A model generated the notes under the pieces. That model had not been told where the DNA came from. It saw only the letters and a program-made list of their open reading frames with translations, and made no database searches. A stretch of DNA of 64,000 bases from Strongylocentrotus droebachiensis (Eukaryota > Echinodermata > Echinoidea > Camarodonta > Strongylocentrotidae). Below are positions 11,368 to 23,869 of the stretch, piece after piece. The stretch spans positions 167,041 through 231,040 of the forward strand of contig JAVYIG010002725.1 of NCBI GenBank assembly GCA_035222895.1, in the 5' to 3' direction. Each line of letters opens with the position of its first letter. The stretch's first letter is position 1. The position numbers and the translations under genes are program-made.

Positions 11368-11809
11368 CAGTGGCGGATCCAGGGGGGGTTGGGGGGTTGC
11401 AACCCCCCCCCCCCCCCCTTGGGCGGCCCAAAAAAAAAAAAAAAAAAAAAGGAAAAAAAAGAAAAAAAGTAAGAAAAAAAGAAAAAAAAAAGAACGCACG
11501 CTGGAGAGAAACCCTTTCAAGTGCAAATATTGTGAGAAGATATTCAACTCATCTGGTAACTTAACCAAACACATGATAACTCTGGATATAACTATGTATT
11601 AAACTGTTACTTGATTTAAAAAGACGTTATCATGCATTGCTTTTTATGGTCTCCATTGTGTTAATAGATGCCAGGAAAACATCACTTACGGGGTTCAAAT
11701 AAACACCCCCCAAAAAATCGGCTCGCCGCTTCGCGGCTCGTGGACGATGCTCCGCATCGTCATTATTTTGGTCAAACCCCCCCTTAGCAAAAAGCTAGAT
11801 CCGCCCCTG
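11368..11809. mobile_element. MITE copy 1 with captured zinc-finger fragment
   Basis: Starts CAGTGGCGGATCCAGG and ends GCTAGATCCGCCCCTG, so the ends are imperfect inverted repeats. GTATA flanks both sides (11363-11367 and 11810-11814). Interior order is G and C runs, an A-rich tract, a zinc-finger-like segment, GATGCCAGGAAAACATCACT, and two small hairpins (CGCCGCTTCGCGGC; GACGATGCTCCGCATCGTC). The CAGNGGCGGATC ends match elements in this window that have 8-bp duplications, so hAT-type is the likely class. Confidence 0.8.
11491..11576 (+). pseudogene. broken C2H2 zinc-finger fragment inside MITE
   Basis: One frame reads Thr-His-Ala-Gly-Glu-Lys-Pro, close to the TGEKP linker between C2H2 fingers. 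After an extra T in the CCCTTTCAAG run the finger continues in another frame as KCKYCEKIFNSSGNLTKHM. That has Cys-x2-Cys-x12-His spacing, but the second His is lost and the frame runs out. This looks like a piece of a zinc-finger gene captured by the element and then inactivated. Copies occur in the other four long units, near 13264, 15038, 16811 and 18584. It is not a functional gene. Confidence 0.75.
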
Positions 11810-13141
11810 GTATATAGTATTATTATAATTGTTATCATATCATTGTTATCATCTGTATTATCAGCATAATCTACAATGGCAGTAGTGTAGTATAGTACAT
11901 GTAGAATTAGGCCTTATAGTAGAGGTATCATTCTGATCATTATTATTCTGATTATCTTTTGCAATACGTCTAGACGATAAACTCACGACAATTTACAATT
12001 GTCATAAATCATTGTCTTTAAGCTTACCATTACATGTATCTGGTTCGTATTTTGCTTAGGTATTTGGTACTGGATGATTTAAATGGTAAAAATGAACTTG
12101 TGTCCTATTCATTCTAGTCTTATTCATTTACATTATGTTTTATTCATTCAAGTTCTAATGTTTCTGATTGTTTTCAAGACAATATCTTTTTTGTCGATCA
12201 TAGTTCTATTTAGCTTGATATTTCACGGTAATTTTGAGAGAAAAGCAATGCAAGCAATCATTTCTGAATTGTAGCGACAATCGCGTTCTCCTTTGCTGTT
12301 CTTCAATAATATTTGACAAGCAGTATTAATTAATTTTTCAAGGGCTCATGATAAATTCGTTTAACTGTTGATTATCCTCGGTTGATTCTTTTGTTCGGAT
12401 TATTTGGTGGGGAAAAAAGAAGTGAATGTATTATTATTCTTATTTGTTCATCGTCTCTACGATGCTCTTTGAATCAACAACAGCTTTTAGTATTAGGCTT
12501 CCTGAAAGAAATTTCAATTGTTGTTTAGAAATTTTTGGTTGCACTCTGTAGATTATGATGATGTGTGTTTTTTTTTTTAATACAAGATCAAACACATGAT
12601 GACAATCTACTGGCTGCATGCCAATAAGTTCTTGACAGCAATAACAAAATGTGAGCTAGTGCTATTCGGTGTGGCGTACACATGGCAATCACATGGTAGA
12701 TAAAATTATGATCATCAGTACTGGGTCAAATAAATTAAAGAGAACTGAATTTGAACCCGGGCCATAGGCTACCCCCTCTCGTTCTCTCTCCCTCTTCGTT
12801 GCCTTACTTTTCCCTCTCTTACCTCCCTGTGCATTTGTATGCCTCGATAATACAAAAAATAAACAATAAGATTCTTCCTCTTCCCCTCCTTCTTCCTAGT
12901 ACATGTAGAAGGAGTAGTACTAGAAGCAGTATCACAATAATAATGACAACAATTATTATTATGGTTGGTGGTGTTACTAATGTTATTTGTGTAATTTTTA
13001 TGTTTGTTATTGTGATTATTATCCTTATCATGATTATCATCGTTAATATAAATTATTATTGTAATTATTTTAATCATAATTATTGTTATCATTATGATGA
13101 ATATGAACATGATGATTTTGATGACGATTAGTATAAGTATA

Positions 13142-13582
13142 CAGTGGCGGATCCAGGGGGGGTTGGGGGGTTGCAACCCCCCCCCCCCCCCTTGGGCGGC
13201 CCAAAAAAAAAAAAAAAAAAAAAGGAAAAAAAAGAAAAAAAGTAAGAAAAAAAGAAAAAAAAAAGAACGCACGCTGGAGAGAAACCCTTTCAAGTGCAAA
13301 TATTGTGAGAAGATATTCAACTCATCTGGTAACTTAACCAAACACATGATAACTCTGGATATAACTATGTATTAAACTGTTACTTGATTTAAAAAGACGT
13401 TATCATGCATTGCTTTTTATGGTCTCCATTGTGTTAATAGATGCCAGGAAAACATCACTTACGGGGTTCAAATAAACACCCCCCAAAAAATCGGCTCGCC
13501 GCTTCGCGGCTCGTGGACGATGCTCCGCATCGTCATTATTTTGGTCAAACCCCCCCTTAGCAAAAAGCTAGATCCGCCCCTG
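13142..13582. mobile_element. MITE copy 2 in tandem array
   Basis: Same element as at 11368, with the same GTATA flanks and broken zinc finger. It was copied as part of the tandem unit and is not an independent insertion. Confidence 0.85.
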
Positions 13583-14914
13583 GTATATAGTATTATTATA
13601 ATTGTTATCATATCATTGTTATCATCTGTATTATCAGCATAATCTACAATGGCAGTAGTGTAGTATAGTACATGTAGAATTAGGCCTTATAGTAGAGGTA
13701 TCATTCTGATCATTATTATTCTGATTATCTTTTGCAATACGTCTAGACGATAAACTCACGACAATTTACAATTGTCATAAATCATTGTCTTTAAGCTTAC
13801 CATTACATGTATCTGGTTCGTATTTTGCTTAGGTATTTGGTACTGGATGATTTAAATGGTAAAAATGAACTTGTGTCCTATTCATTCTAGTCTTATTCAT
13901 TTACATTATGTTTTATTCATTCAAGTTCTAATGTTTCTGATTGTTTTCAAGACAATATCTTTTTTGTCGATCATAGTTCTATTTAGCTTGATATTTCACG
14001 GTAATTTTGAGAGAAAAGCAATGCAAGCAATCATTTCTGAATTGTAGCGACAATCGCGTTCTCCTTTGCTGTTCTTCAATAATATTTGACAAGCAGTATT
14101 AATTAATTTTTCAAGGGCTCATGATAAATTCGTTTAACTGTTGATTATCCTCGGTTGATTCTTTTGTTCGGATTATTTGGTGGGGAAAAAAGAAGTGAAT
14201 GTATTATTATTCTTATTTGTTCATCGTCTCTACGATGCTCTTTGAATCAACAACAGCTTTTAGTATTAGGCTTCCTGAAAGAAATTTCAATTGTTGTTTA
14301 GAAATTTTTGGTTGCACTCTGTAGATTATGATGATGTGTGTTTTTTTTTTTAATACAAGATCAAACACATGATGACAATCTACTGGCTGCATGCCAATAA
14401 GTTCTTGACAGCAATAACAAAATGTGAGCTAGTGCTATTCGGTGTGGCGTACACATGGCAATCACATGGTAGATAAAATTATGATCATCAGTACTGGGTC
14501 AAATAAATTAAAGAGAACTGAATTTGAACCCGGGCCATAGGCTACCCCCTCTCGTTCTCTCTCCCTCTTCGTTGCCTTACTTTTCCCTCTCTTACCTCCC
14601 TGTGCATTTGTATGCCTCGATAATACAAAAAATAAACAATAAGATTCTTCCTCTTCCCCTCCTTCTTCCTAGTACATGTAGAAGGAGTAGTACTAGAAGC
14701 AGTATCACAATAATAATGACAACAATTATTATTATGGTTGGTGGTGTTACTAATGTTATTTGTGTAATTTTTATGTTTGTTATTGTGATTATTATCCTTA
14801 TCATGATTATCATCGTTAATATAAATTATTATTGTAATTATTTTAATCATAATTATTGTTATCATTATGATGAATATGAACATGATGATTTTGATGACGA
14901 TTAGTATAAGTATA

Positions 14915-15356
14915 CAGTGGCGGATCCAGGGGGGGTTGGGGGGTTGCAACCCCCCCCCCCCCCCCTTGGGCGGCCCAAAAAAAAAAAAAAAAAAAAAGGA
15001 AAAAAAAGAAAAAAAGTAAGAAAAAAAGAAAAAAAAAAGAACGCACGCTGGAGAGAAACCCTTTCAAGTGCAAATATTGTGAGAAGATATTCAACTCATC
15101 TGGTAACTTAACCAAACACATGATAACTCTGGATATAACTATGTATTAAACTGTTACTTGATTTAAAAAGACGTTATCATGCATTGCTTTTTATGGTCTC
15201 CATTGTGTTAATAGATGCCAGGAAAACATCACTTACGGGGTTCAAATAAACACCCCCCAAAAAATCGGCTCGCCGCTTCGCGGCTCGTGGACGATGCTCC
15301 GCATCGTCATTATTTTGGTCAAACCCCCCCTTAGCAAAAAGCTAGATCCGCCCCTG
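14915..15356. mobile_element. MITE copy 3 in tandem array
   Basis: Same element and flanks, carried by the third long unit. Confidence 0.85.
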
Positions 15357-16688
15357 GTATATAGTATTATTATAATTGTTATCATATCATTGTTATCATC
15401 TGTATTATCAGCATAATCTACAATGGCAGTAGTGTAGTATAGTACATGTAGAATTAGGCCTTATAGTAGAGGTATCATTCTGATCATTATTATTCTGATT
15501 ATCTTTTGCAATACGTCTAGACGATAAACTCACGACAATTTACAATTGTCATAAATCATTGTCTTTAAGCTTACCATTACATGTATCTGGTTCGTATTTT
15601 GCTTAGGTATTTGGTACTGGATGATTTAAATGGTAAAAATGAACTTGTGTCCTATTCATTCTAGTCTTATTCATTTACATTATGTTTTATTCATTCAAGT
15701 TCTAATGTTTCTGATTGTTTTCAAGACAATATCTTTTTTGTCGATCATAGTTCTATTTAGCTTGATATTTCACGGTAATTTTGAGAGAAAAGCAATGCAA
15801 GCAATCATTTCTGAATTGTAGCGACAATCGCGTTCTCCTTTGCTGTTCTTCAATAATATTTGACAAGCAGTATTAATTAATTTTTCAAGGGCTCATGATA
15901 AATTCGTTTAACTGTTGATTATCCTCGGTTGATTCTTTTGTTCGGATTATTTGGTGGGGAAAAAAGAAGTGAATGTATTATTATTCTTATTTGTTCATCG
16001 TCTCTACGATGCTCTTTGAATCAACAACAGCTTTTAGTATTAGGCTTCCTGAAAGAAATTTCAATTGTTGTTTAGAAATTTTTGGTTGCACTCTGTAGAT
16101 TATGATGATGTGTGTTTTTTTTTTTAATACAAGATCAAACACATGATGACAATCTACTGGCTGCATGCCAATAAGTTCTTGACAGCAATAACAAAATGTG
16201 AGCTAGTGCTATTCGGTGTGGCGTACACATGGCAATCACATGGTAGATAAAATTATGATCATCAGTACTGGGTCAAATAAATTAAAGAGAACTGAATTTG
16301 AACCCGGGCCATAGGCTACCCCCTCTCGTTCTCTCTCCCTCTTCGTTGCCTTACTTTTCCCTCTCTTACCTCCCTGTGCATTTGTATGCCTCGATAATAC
16401 AAAAAATAAACAATAAGATTCTTCCTCTTCCCCTCCTTCTTCCTAGTACATGTAGAAGGAGTAGTACTAGAAGCAGTATCACAATAATAATGACAACAAT
16501 TATTATTATGGTTGGTGGTGTTACTAATGTTATTTGTGTAATTTTTATGTTTGTTATTGTGATTATTATCCTTATCATGATTATCATCGTTAATATAAAT
16601 TATTATTGTAATTATTTTAATCATAATTATTGTTATCATTATGATGAATATGAACATGATGATTTTGATGACGATTAGTATAAGTATA

Positions 16689-17130
16689 CAGTGGCGGATC
16701 CAGGGGGGGTTGGGGGGTTGCAACCCCCCCCCCCCCCCCTTGGGCGGCCCAAAAAAAAAAAAAAAAAAAAAGGAAAAAAAAGAAAAAAAGTAAGAAAAAA
16801 AGAAAAAAAAAAGAACGCACGCTGGAGAGAAACCCTTTCAAGTGCAAATATTGTGAGAAGATATTCAACTCATCTGGTAACTTAACCAAACACATGATAA
16901 CTCTGGATATAACTATGTATTAAACTGTTACTTGATTTAAAAAGACGTTATCATGCATTGCTTTTTATGGTCTCCATTGTGTTAATAGATGCCAGGAAAA
17001 CATCACTTACGGGGTTCAAATAAACACCCCCCAAAAAATCGGCTCGCCGCTTCGCGGCTCGTGGACGATGCTCCGCATCGTCATTATTTTGGTCAAACCC
17101 CCCCTTAGCAAAAAGCTAGATCCGCCCCTG
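16689..17130. mobile_element. MITE copy 4 in tandem array
   Basis: Same element and flanks, carried by the fourth long unit. Confidence 0.85.
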
Positions 17131-18462
17131 GTATATAGTATTATTATAATTGTTATCATATCATTGTTATCATCTGTATTATCAGCATAATCTACAATGG
17201 CAGTAGTGTAGTATAGTACATGTAGAATTAGGCCTTATAGTAGAGGTATCATTCTGATCATTATTATTCTGATTATCTTTTGCAATACGTCTAGACGATA
17301 AACTCACGACAATTTACAATTGTCATAAATCATTGTCTTTAAGCTTACCATTACATGTATCTGGTTCGTATTTTGCTTAGGTATTTGGTACTGGATGATT
17401 TAAATGGTAAAAATGAACTTGTGTCCTATTCATTCTAGTCTTATTCATTTACATTATGTTTTATTCATTCAAGTTCTAATGTTTCTGATTGTTTTCAAGA
17501 CAATATCTTTTTTGTCGATCATAGTTCTATTTAGCTTGATATTTCACGGTAATTTTGAGAGAAAAGCAATGCAAGCAATCATTTCTGAATTGTAGCGACA
17601 ATCGCGTTCTCCTTTGCTGTTCTTCAATAATATTTGACAAGCAGTATTAATTAATTTTTCAAGGGCTCATGATAAATTCGTTTAACTGTTGATTATCCTC
17701 GGTTGATTCTTTTGTTCGGATTATTTGGTGGGGAAAAAAGAAGTGAATGTATTATTATTCTTATTTGTTCATCGTCTCTACGATGCTCTTTGAATCAACA
17801 ACAGCTTTTAGTATTAGGCTTCCTGAAAGAAATTTCAATTGTTGTTTAGAAATTTTTGGTTGCACTCTGTAGATTATGATGATGTGTGTTTTTTTTTTTA
17901 ATACAAGATCAAACACATGATGACAATCTACTGGCTGCATGCCAATAAGTTCTTGACAGCAATAACAAAATGTGAGCTAGTGCTATTCGGTGTGGCGTAC
18001 ACATGGCAATCACATGGTAGATAAAATTATGATCATCAGTACTGGGTCAAATAAATTAAAGAGAACTGAATTTGAACCCGGGCCATAGGCTACCCCCTCT
18101 CGTTCTCTCTCCCTCTTCGTTGCCTTACTTTTCCCTCTCTTACCTCCCTGTGCATTTGTATGCCTCGATAATACAAAAAATAAACAATAAGATTCTTCCT
18201 CTTCCCCTCCTTCTTCCTAGTACATGTAGAAGGAGTAGTACTAGAAGCAGTATCACAATAATAATGACAACAATTATTATTATGGTTGGTGGTGTTACTA
18301 ATGTTATTTGTGTAATTTTTATGTTTGTTATTGTGATTATTATCCTTATCATGATTATCATCGTTAATATAAATTATTATTGTAATTATTTTAATCATAA
18401 TTATTGTTATCATTATGATGAATATGAACATGATGATTTTGATGACGATTAGTATAAGTATA

Positions 18463-18902
18463 CAGTGGCGGATCCAGGGGGGGTTGGGGGGTTGCAACCC
18501 CCCCCCCCCCTTGGGCGGCCCAAAAAAAAAAAAAAAAAAAAAGGAAAAAAAAGAAAAAAAGTAAGAAAAAAAGAAAAAAAAAAGAACGCACGCTGGAGAG
18601 AAACCCTTTCAAGTGCAAATATTGTGAGAAGATATTCAACTCATCTGGTAACTTAACCAAACACATGATAACTCTGGATATAACTATGTATTAAACTGTT
18701 ACTTGATTTAAAAAGACGTTATCATGCATTGCTTTTTATGGTCTCCATTGTGTTAATAGATGCCAGGAAAACATCACTTACGGGGTTCAAATAAACACCC
18801 CCAAAAAAATCGGCTCGCCGCTTCGCGGCTCGTGGACGATGCTCCGCATCGTCATTATTTTGGTCAAACCCCCCCCTTAGCAAAAAGCTAGATCCGCCCC
18901 TG
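18463..18902. mobile_element. MITE copy 5 in tandem array
   Basis: Last MITE-bearing unit. The C run after GTTGCAA is shorter than in the other copies, and the C run before TTAGCAAAAAGC is one base longer. Confidence 0.85.
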
Positions 18903-18913
18903 GTATATAGTAT

Positions 18914-21900
18914 TATTATAATTGTTATCATATCATTGTTATCATCTGTATTATCAGCATAATCTACAATGGCAGTAGTGTAGTATAGTACATGTAGAAT
19001 TAGGCCTTATAGTAGAGGTATCATTCTGATCATTATTATTCTGATTATCTTTTGCAATACGTCTAGACGATAAACTCACGACAATTTACAATTGTCATAA
19101 ATCATTGTCTTTAAGCTTACCATTACATGTATCTGGTTCGTATTTTGCTTAGGTATTTGGTACTGGATGATTTAAATGGTAAAAATGAACTTGTGTCCTA
19201 ATCAATCTAGTCTTATTCATTTGCATTATGTTTTATTCATTCAAGTTCTAATGTTTCTGACTGTTTTCAAGACAATATCTTTTTTGTCGATCATAGTTCT
19301 ATGTAGCTTGATATCTCACGGTAATTTTGAGAGAAAAGCAATGCAAGCAATCATTTCTGAATTGTAGCGACAATCGCGTTCGCTTTTGTTGTTCTTCAAT
19401 AATATTTGACCAGCTCTATTAAATAATTTTTCAAGGACTGATGATAAATTCGTTTTACTGTTGATTACCCTCGGTTGATTTTTTTTGGTTCGGATTATTT
19501 GGCGGGGAAAATAGAAGTGAATGTATTATTATTCTTATTTGTTCATCGTCTCTACGATGCTCTTTGATCAAAAACAGCTTTTAGGGTTAGGCTTCCTGAA
19601 AGAAATTTCAATTGTTGTTAAGAAATTTTTGGTTGCACTCTGTAGATTATGATGATGTGTTTGATCTTTTTTTCAATACAAGATCAAACACATGATGAAA
19701 ATCTACTAGCTGCATGCCAATACGTTCTTGACAGCAATAACAAAATGTGAGCTAGTGCTATTCGGTGTGGCGTACACATGGCAATCACATGGTAGATAAA
19801 ATTATGATCATCAGTACTGGGTCAAATAGATTAAAGAGAACTGAATTTGAACCCGGGCCATAGGCTACCCCCTCTCGTTCTCTCTCCCTCTCTCTCCCTC
19901 TGCGTCGCCTTACTTTTCCCTCTCTTACCTCCCTGCGCATTTGTATGCCTCGATAATACAAAAAATAAACAATAAGATTCTTCCTCTTCCCCTCCTTCTT
20001 CCTAGTACATGTAGTAGGAGTAGTACTAGAAGCAGTATCACAAAAATCTTGACAACAATTATTATTATGGTTGGTGGTGTTACTAATGTTATTTGTGTAA
20101 TTATTATGTTTGTTATTGTGACCACCGAATTTTGCTTAGGTATTTGGTACTGGATGATTTAAATGGTAAAAATGAACTTGTGTCCTATTCATTCTAGTCT
20201 TATTCATTTGCATTATGTTTTATTCATTCAAGTTCTAATGTTTCTGACTGTTTTCAAGACAATATCTTTTTTGTCGATCATAGTTCTATGTAGCTTGATA
20301 TTTCACGGTAATTTTGAGAGAAAAGCAATGCAAGCAATCATTTCTGAATTGTAGCGACAATCGCGTTCTCCGGCCTTTGCTGTTCTTCAATTATATTTGA
20401 CAAGCAGTATTAATTAATTTTTCAAGGGCTCATGATAAATTCGTTTAACTGTTGATTATCCTCGGTTGATTCTTTTGTTCGGATTATTTGGTGGGGAAAA
20501 TAGAAGTGAATGTATTATTATTCTTATTTGTTCATCGTCTCTACGATGCTCTTTGAATCAACAACAGCTTTTAGTATTAGGCTTCCTGAAAGAAATTTCA
20601 ATTGTTGTTTAGAAATTTTTGGTTGCACTCTGTAGATTATGATGATGTGTGTTTTTTTTTTTAATACAAGATCAAACACATGATGACAATCTACTGGCTG
20701 CATGCCAATAAGTTCTTGACAGCAATAACAAAATGTGAGCTAGTGCTATTCGGTGTGGCGTACACATGGCAATCACATGGTAGATAAAATTATGATCATC
20801 AGTACTGGGTCAAATAAATTAAAGAGAACTGAATTTGAACCCGGGCCATAGGCTACCCCCTCTCGTTCTCTCTCCCTCTCTCTCCCTCTTCGTTGCCTTA
20901 CTTTTCCCTCTCTTACCTCCCTGTGCATTTGTATGCCTCGATAATACAAAAAATAAACAATAAGATTCTTCCTCTTCCCCTCCTTCTTCCTAGTACATGT
21001 AGTAGGAGTAGTACTAGAAGCAGTATCACAAAAATCTTGACAACAATTATTATTATGGTTGGTGGTGTTACTAATGTTATTTGTGTAATTATTATGTTTG
21101 TTATTGTGACCACCGAATTTTGCTTAGGTATTTGGTACTGGATGATTTAAATGGTAAAAATGAACTTGTGTCCTATTCATTCTAGTCTTATTCATTTGCA
21201 TTATGTTTTATTCATTCAAGTTCTAATGTTTCTGACTGTTTTCAAGACAATATCTTTTTTGTCGATCATAGTTCTATGTAGCTTGATATCTCACGGTAAT
21301 TTTGAGAGAAAAGCAATGCAAGCAATGATTTCTGAATTGTAGCGACAATCGCGTTCGCCTTTGGTGTTCTTCAATAATATTTGACCAGCAGTATTAATTA
21401 ATTTTTCAAGGATTCATGATAAATTCGTTTAACAGTTGATTACCCTCGGTTGATTTTTTTGTTCGTATCATTTGGCGGGGAAAATAGAAGTGAAGGTATT
21501 ATTATTCTTATTTGTTCATCGTCTCTACGATGCTCTTTGAATCAAAAACAGCTTTTAGTGTTAGGCTTCCTGAAAGAAATTTTAATTGTTGTTAAGAAAT
21601 TTTTGGTTGCACTCTGTAGATCATGATGATGTGTTTGATCTTTTTTCAATACAAGATCAAACACATGATGAAAATCTACTGGCTACATGCCAATAAGTTC
21701 TTGACAACAATAACAAAATGTGAGCTAGTGCTATTCGGTGTGGTATACACATAGCAATCACATGGTAGATAAAATAATGATCATCAGTACTGGGTCAAAT
21801 AAATTAAAGAGAACTGAATTTGAACCCGGGCCATAGGCTACCCCCTCTCGTTCTCTCTCCCTCTCTCTCCCTCTTCGTTGCCTTACTTTTCCCTCTCTTA

Positions 21901-23062
21901 CCTCCCTGTGCATTTGTATGCCTCGATAATACAAAAAATAAACAATAAGATTCTTCCTCTTCCCCTCCTTCTTCCTAGTACATGTAGTAGGAGTAGTACT
22001 AGAAGCAGTATCACAAAAATCTTGACAACAATTATTATTATGGTTGGTGGTGTTACTAATGTTATTTGTGTAATTATTATGTTTGTTATTGTGACCACCG
22101 AATTTTGCTTAGGTATTTGGTACTGGATGATTTAAATGGTAAAAATGAACTTGTGTCCTATTCATTCTAGTCTTATTCATTTGCATTATGTTTTATTCAT
22201 TCAAGTTCTAATGTTTCTGACTGTTTTCAAGACAATATCTTTTTTGTCGATCATAGTTCTATGTAGCTTGATATCTCACGGTAATTTTGAGAGAAAAGCA
22301 ATGCAAGCAATGATTTCTGAATTGTAGCGACAATCGCGTTCGCCTTTGGTGTTCTTCAATAATATTTGACCAGCAGTATTAATTAATTTTTCAAGGATTC
22401 ATGATAAATTCGTTTAACAGTTGATTACCCTCGGTTGATTTTTTTGTTCGTATCATTTGGCGGGGAAAATAGAAGTGAAGGTATTATTATTCTTATTTGT
22501 TCATCGTCTCTACGATGCTCTTTGAATCAAAAACAGCTTTTAGTGTTAGGCTTCCTGAAAGAAATTTTAATTGTTGTTAAGAAATTTTTGGTTGCACTCT
22601 GTAGATCATGATGATGTGTTTGATCTTTTTTCAATACAAGATCAAACACATGATGAAAATCTACTGGCTACATGCCAATAAGTTCTTGACAACAATAACA
22701 AAATGTGAGCTAGTGCTATTCGGTGTGGTATACACATAGCAATCACATGGTAGATAAAATAATGATCATCAGTACTGGGTCAAATGAATTAAAGAGAACT
22801 GAATTTGAACCCGGGCCATAGGCTACCCCCTCTCGTTCTCTCTCCCTTTCTCTCCCTCTTCGTCGCCTTAATTTTCCCTCTTTTACCTCCCTGTGCATTT
22901 GTATGCCTCGATAATACAAAAAATAAACAATAAGATTCTTCCTCTTCCCCTCCTTCTTCCTAGTACATGTAGTAGGAGTAGTATTAGAAGCACTATCACA
23001 ATAATAATGACAACACTTATTATTATGGTTGGTGGTGTTACTAATGTTATTTTTGTAATTAT
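18914..23062. repeat. short-unit block (about 0.99-kb units)
   Basis: These units lack the MITE and its flanks. The last two units (about 21.1-23.06 kb) share private changes, such as GGTGTTCTTCAATAATATT and TTTGATCTTTTTTCAATAC, and so form a pair distinct from the 20163 unit. The final unit runs directly into the GGTGGGCTGTA repeats at 23063. Confidence 0.9.
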
Positions 23063-23525
23063 CAGGTGGGCTGTATATCGTACAGACCACCTTATAATTT
23101 CGTTAGAATTGCCTTTGTTTATTTATTTATTTATTATCAGGTGGGCTGTAGATCGTACAGACCACCTTATAATTTCGTTAGAATTGCCTTTATTATCAGG
23201 TGGGCTGTATCTTATACAGACCACCTCATAATTTTGTTAAAATCGGCTTTATTATTCTTTATTGTTAAGTGGGCTGTATATCGTACAGACCACCTTATAA
23301 ATTCGTTAGAATTGCCTTTTTTATTTATTTATTCATCAAGTGGGCTGTATATCGTACAGACCACCTTATAATTTCGTTAGAATTATGTTTATTTATTTAT
23401 CAGGTGGGCTGTATATCGTACAGACCACCTTATAATTTCGTTAGAATTGCCTTTATTTATTTATCACGTGGGCTGTCTCTAATACAGACCATCTTATAAT
23501 TTTGTTAAAATTGCCTTTATTATCA
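23063..23525. repeat. tandem hairpin repeat, seven units
   Basis: GTGGGCTGTA begins at about 23066, 23141, 23200, 23269, 23340, 23404 and 23468 (spacing 59-75 bp). Each unit has a hairpin core: GGTGGGCTGTA, a TATCG loop, then TACAGACCACC, with 11-base arms and one mismatch. AATTTCGTTAGAATTGCC and TTTA-rich spacers follow. In several units substitutions on the two sides of the stem are paired, which may be chance or gene-conversion-like templating. An isolated relative lies at 6716. Confidence 0.85.
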
Positions 23526-23869
23526 GGAGGAATATCAATGTTTCACGTGTGTTCTCTATGGGACATGACTTTTTTAAAAACTGGATTCTACATTCCCGTC
23601 TTTCGCGAGCAATATCTTCGTCGTTTTAGCTTCGTTTACGCTGAACTTCGAGTATGTTGTAGCTGAGACAATAAGCTATCTTAAATTGCCCTTTATTTTA
23701 TCTCAAATTTTAGTTAGACCAGCCCACCTATACTTGTTCAAAACAAGTATTACAAATCTAGTTATTATTATTATCATCAAAATTCATTCATTTCATTTCA
23801 TCTACATTATTTCATGAAATGCATTCAGAAAATGAAGAACAAAAAGAAACGAAAATAACCCGTGAAAAA
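23526..23869. other. unassigned repeat-like sequence
   Basis: GTATGTTGTAGCTGAGACAAT near 23650 also occurs, diverged, near 7545 and 9600, so at least part of this belongs to the same dispersed family. No gene was seen. Confidence 0.5.

Larger units (their letters stand above)
10040..18913. repeat. long-unit block (five about 1.77-kb units)
   Basis: The first unit is slightly diverged and 10 bp longer, with an extra CTCTCACC in its pyrimidine stretch near 11000. The next four are almost identical to each other, differing mainly in homopolymer lengths such as the C run near 18500. This pattern suggests recent amplification or homogenisation of the inner units. A collapsed or over-expanded assembly is the main alternative. 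Confidence 0.9.
10040..23062. repeat. 13-kb tandem array of long and short units
   Basis: A marker segment starting near TGGTAAAAATGAACTTGTG begins at 10299, 12083, 13856, 15630, 17404, 19176, 20163, 21151 and 22136. Spacings are 1784, 1773, 1774, 1774, 1772, 987, 988 and 985 bp. Long units contain an extra segment of about 0.79 kb that includes a MITE. In short units TGTTATTGTG is joined directly to ACCACCGAATTTTGCTTAGG. The 63-codon frame at the marker is open in every copy, but most differences between copies change an amino acid (for example E/K, L/S, C/F, F/S, A/E, I/M), so there is no sign of protein-level constraint. Confidence 0.95.

Noticed and set aside
10905-11402. 110-192-codon frames rich in Ile, Asn, His and Thr in the tandem units
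   Set aside because: They translate AT-rich TTATTA/ATAATA low-complexity sequence and homopolymers on both strands, without splice support.
10299-22327. A 63-codon open frame conserved in all nine array units
   Set aside because: Copies are recent and most differences between them change the amino acid, while only about one is silent (TTG/TTA). There is no domain and no sign of constraint.
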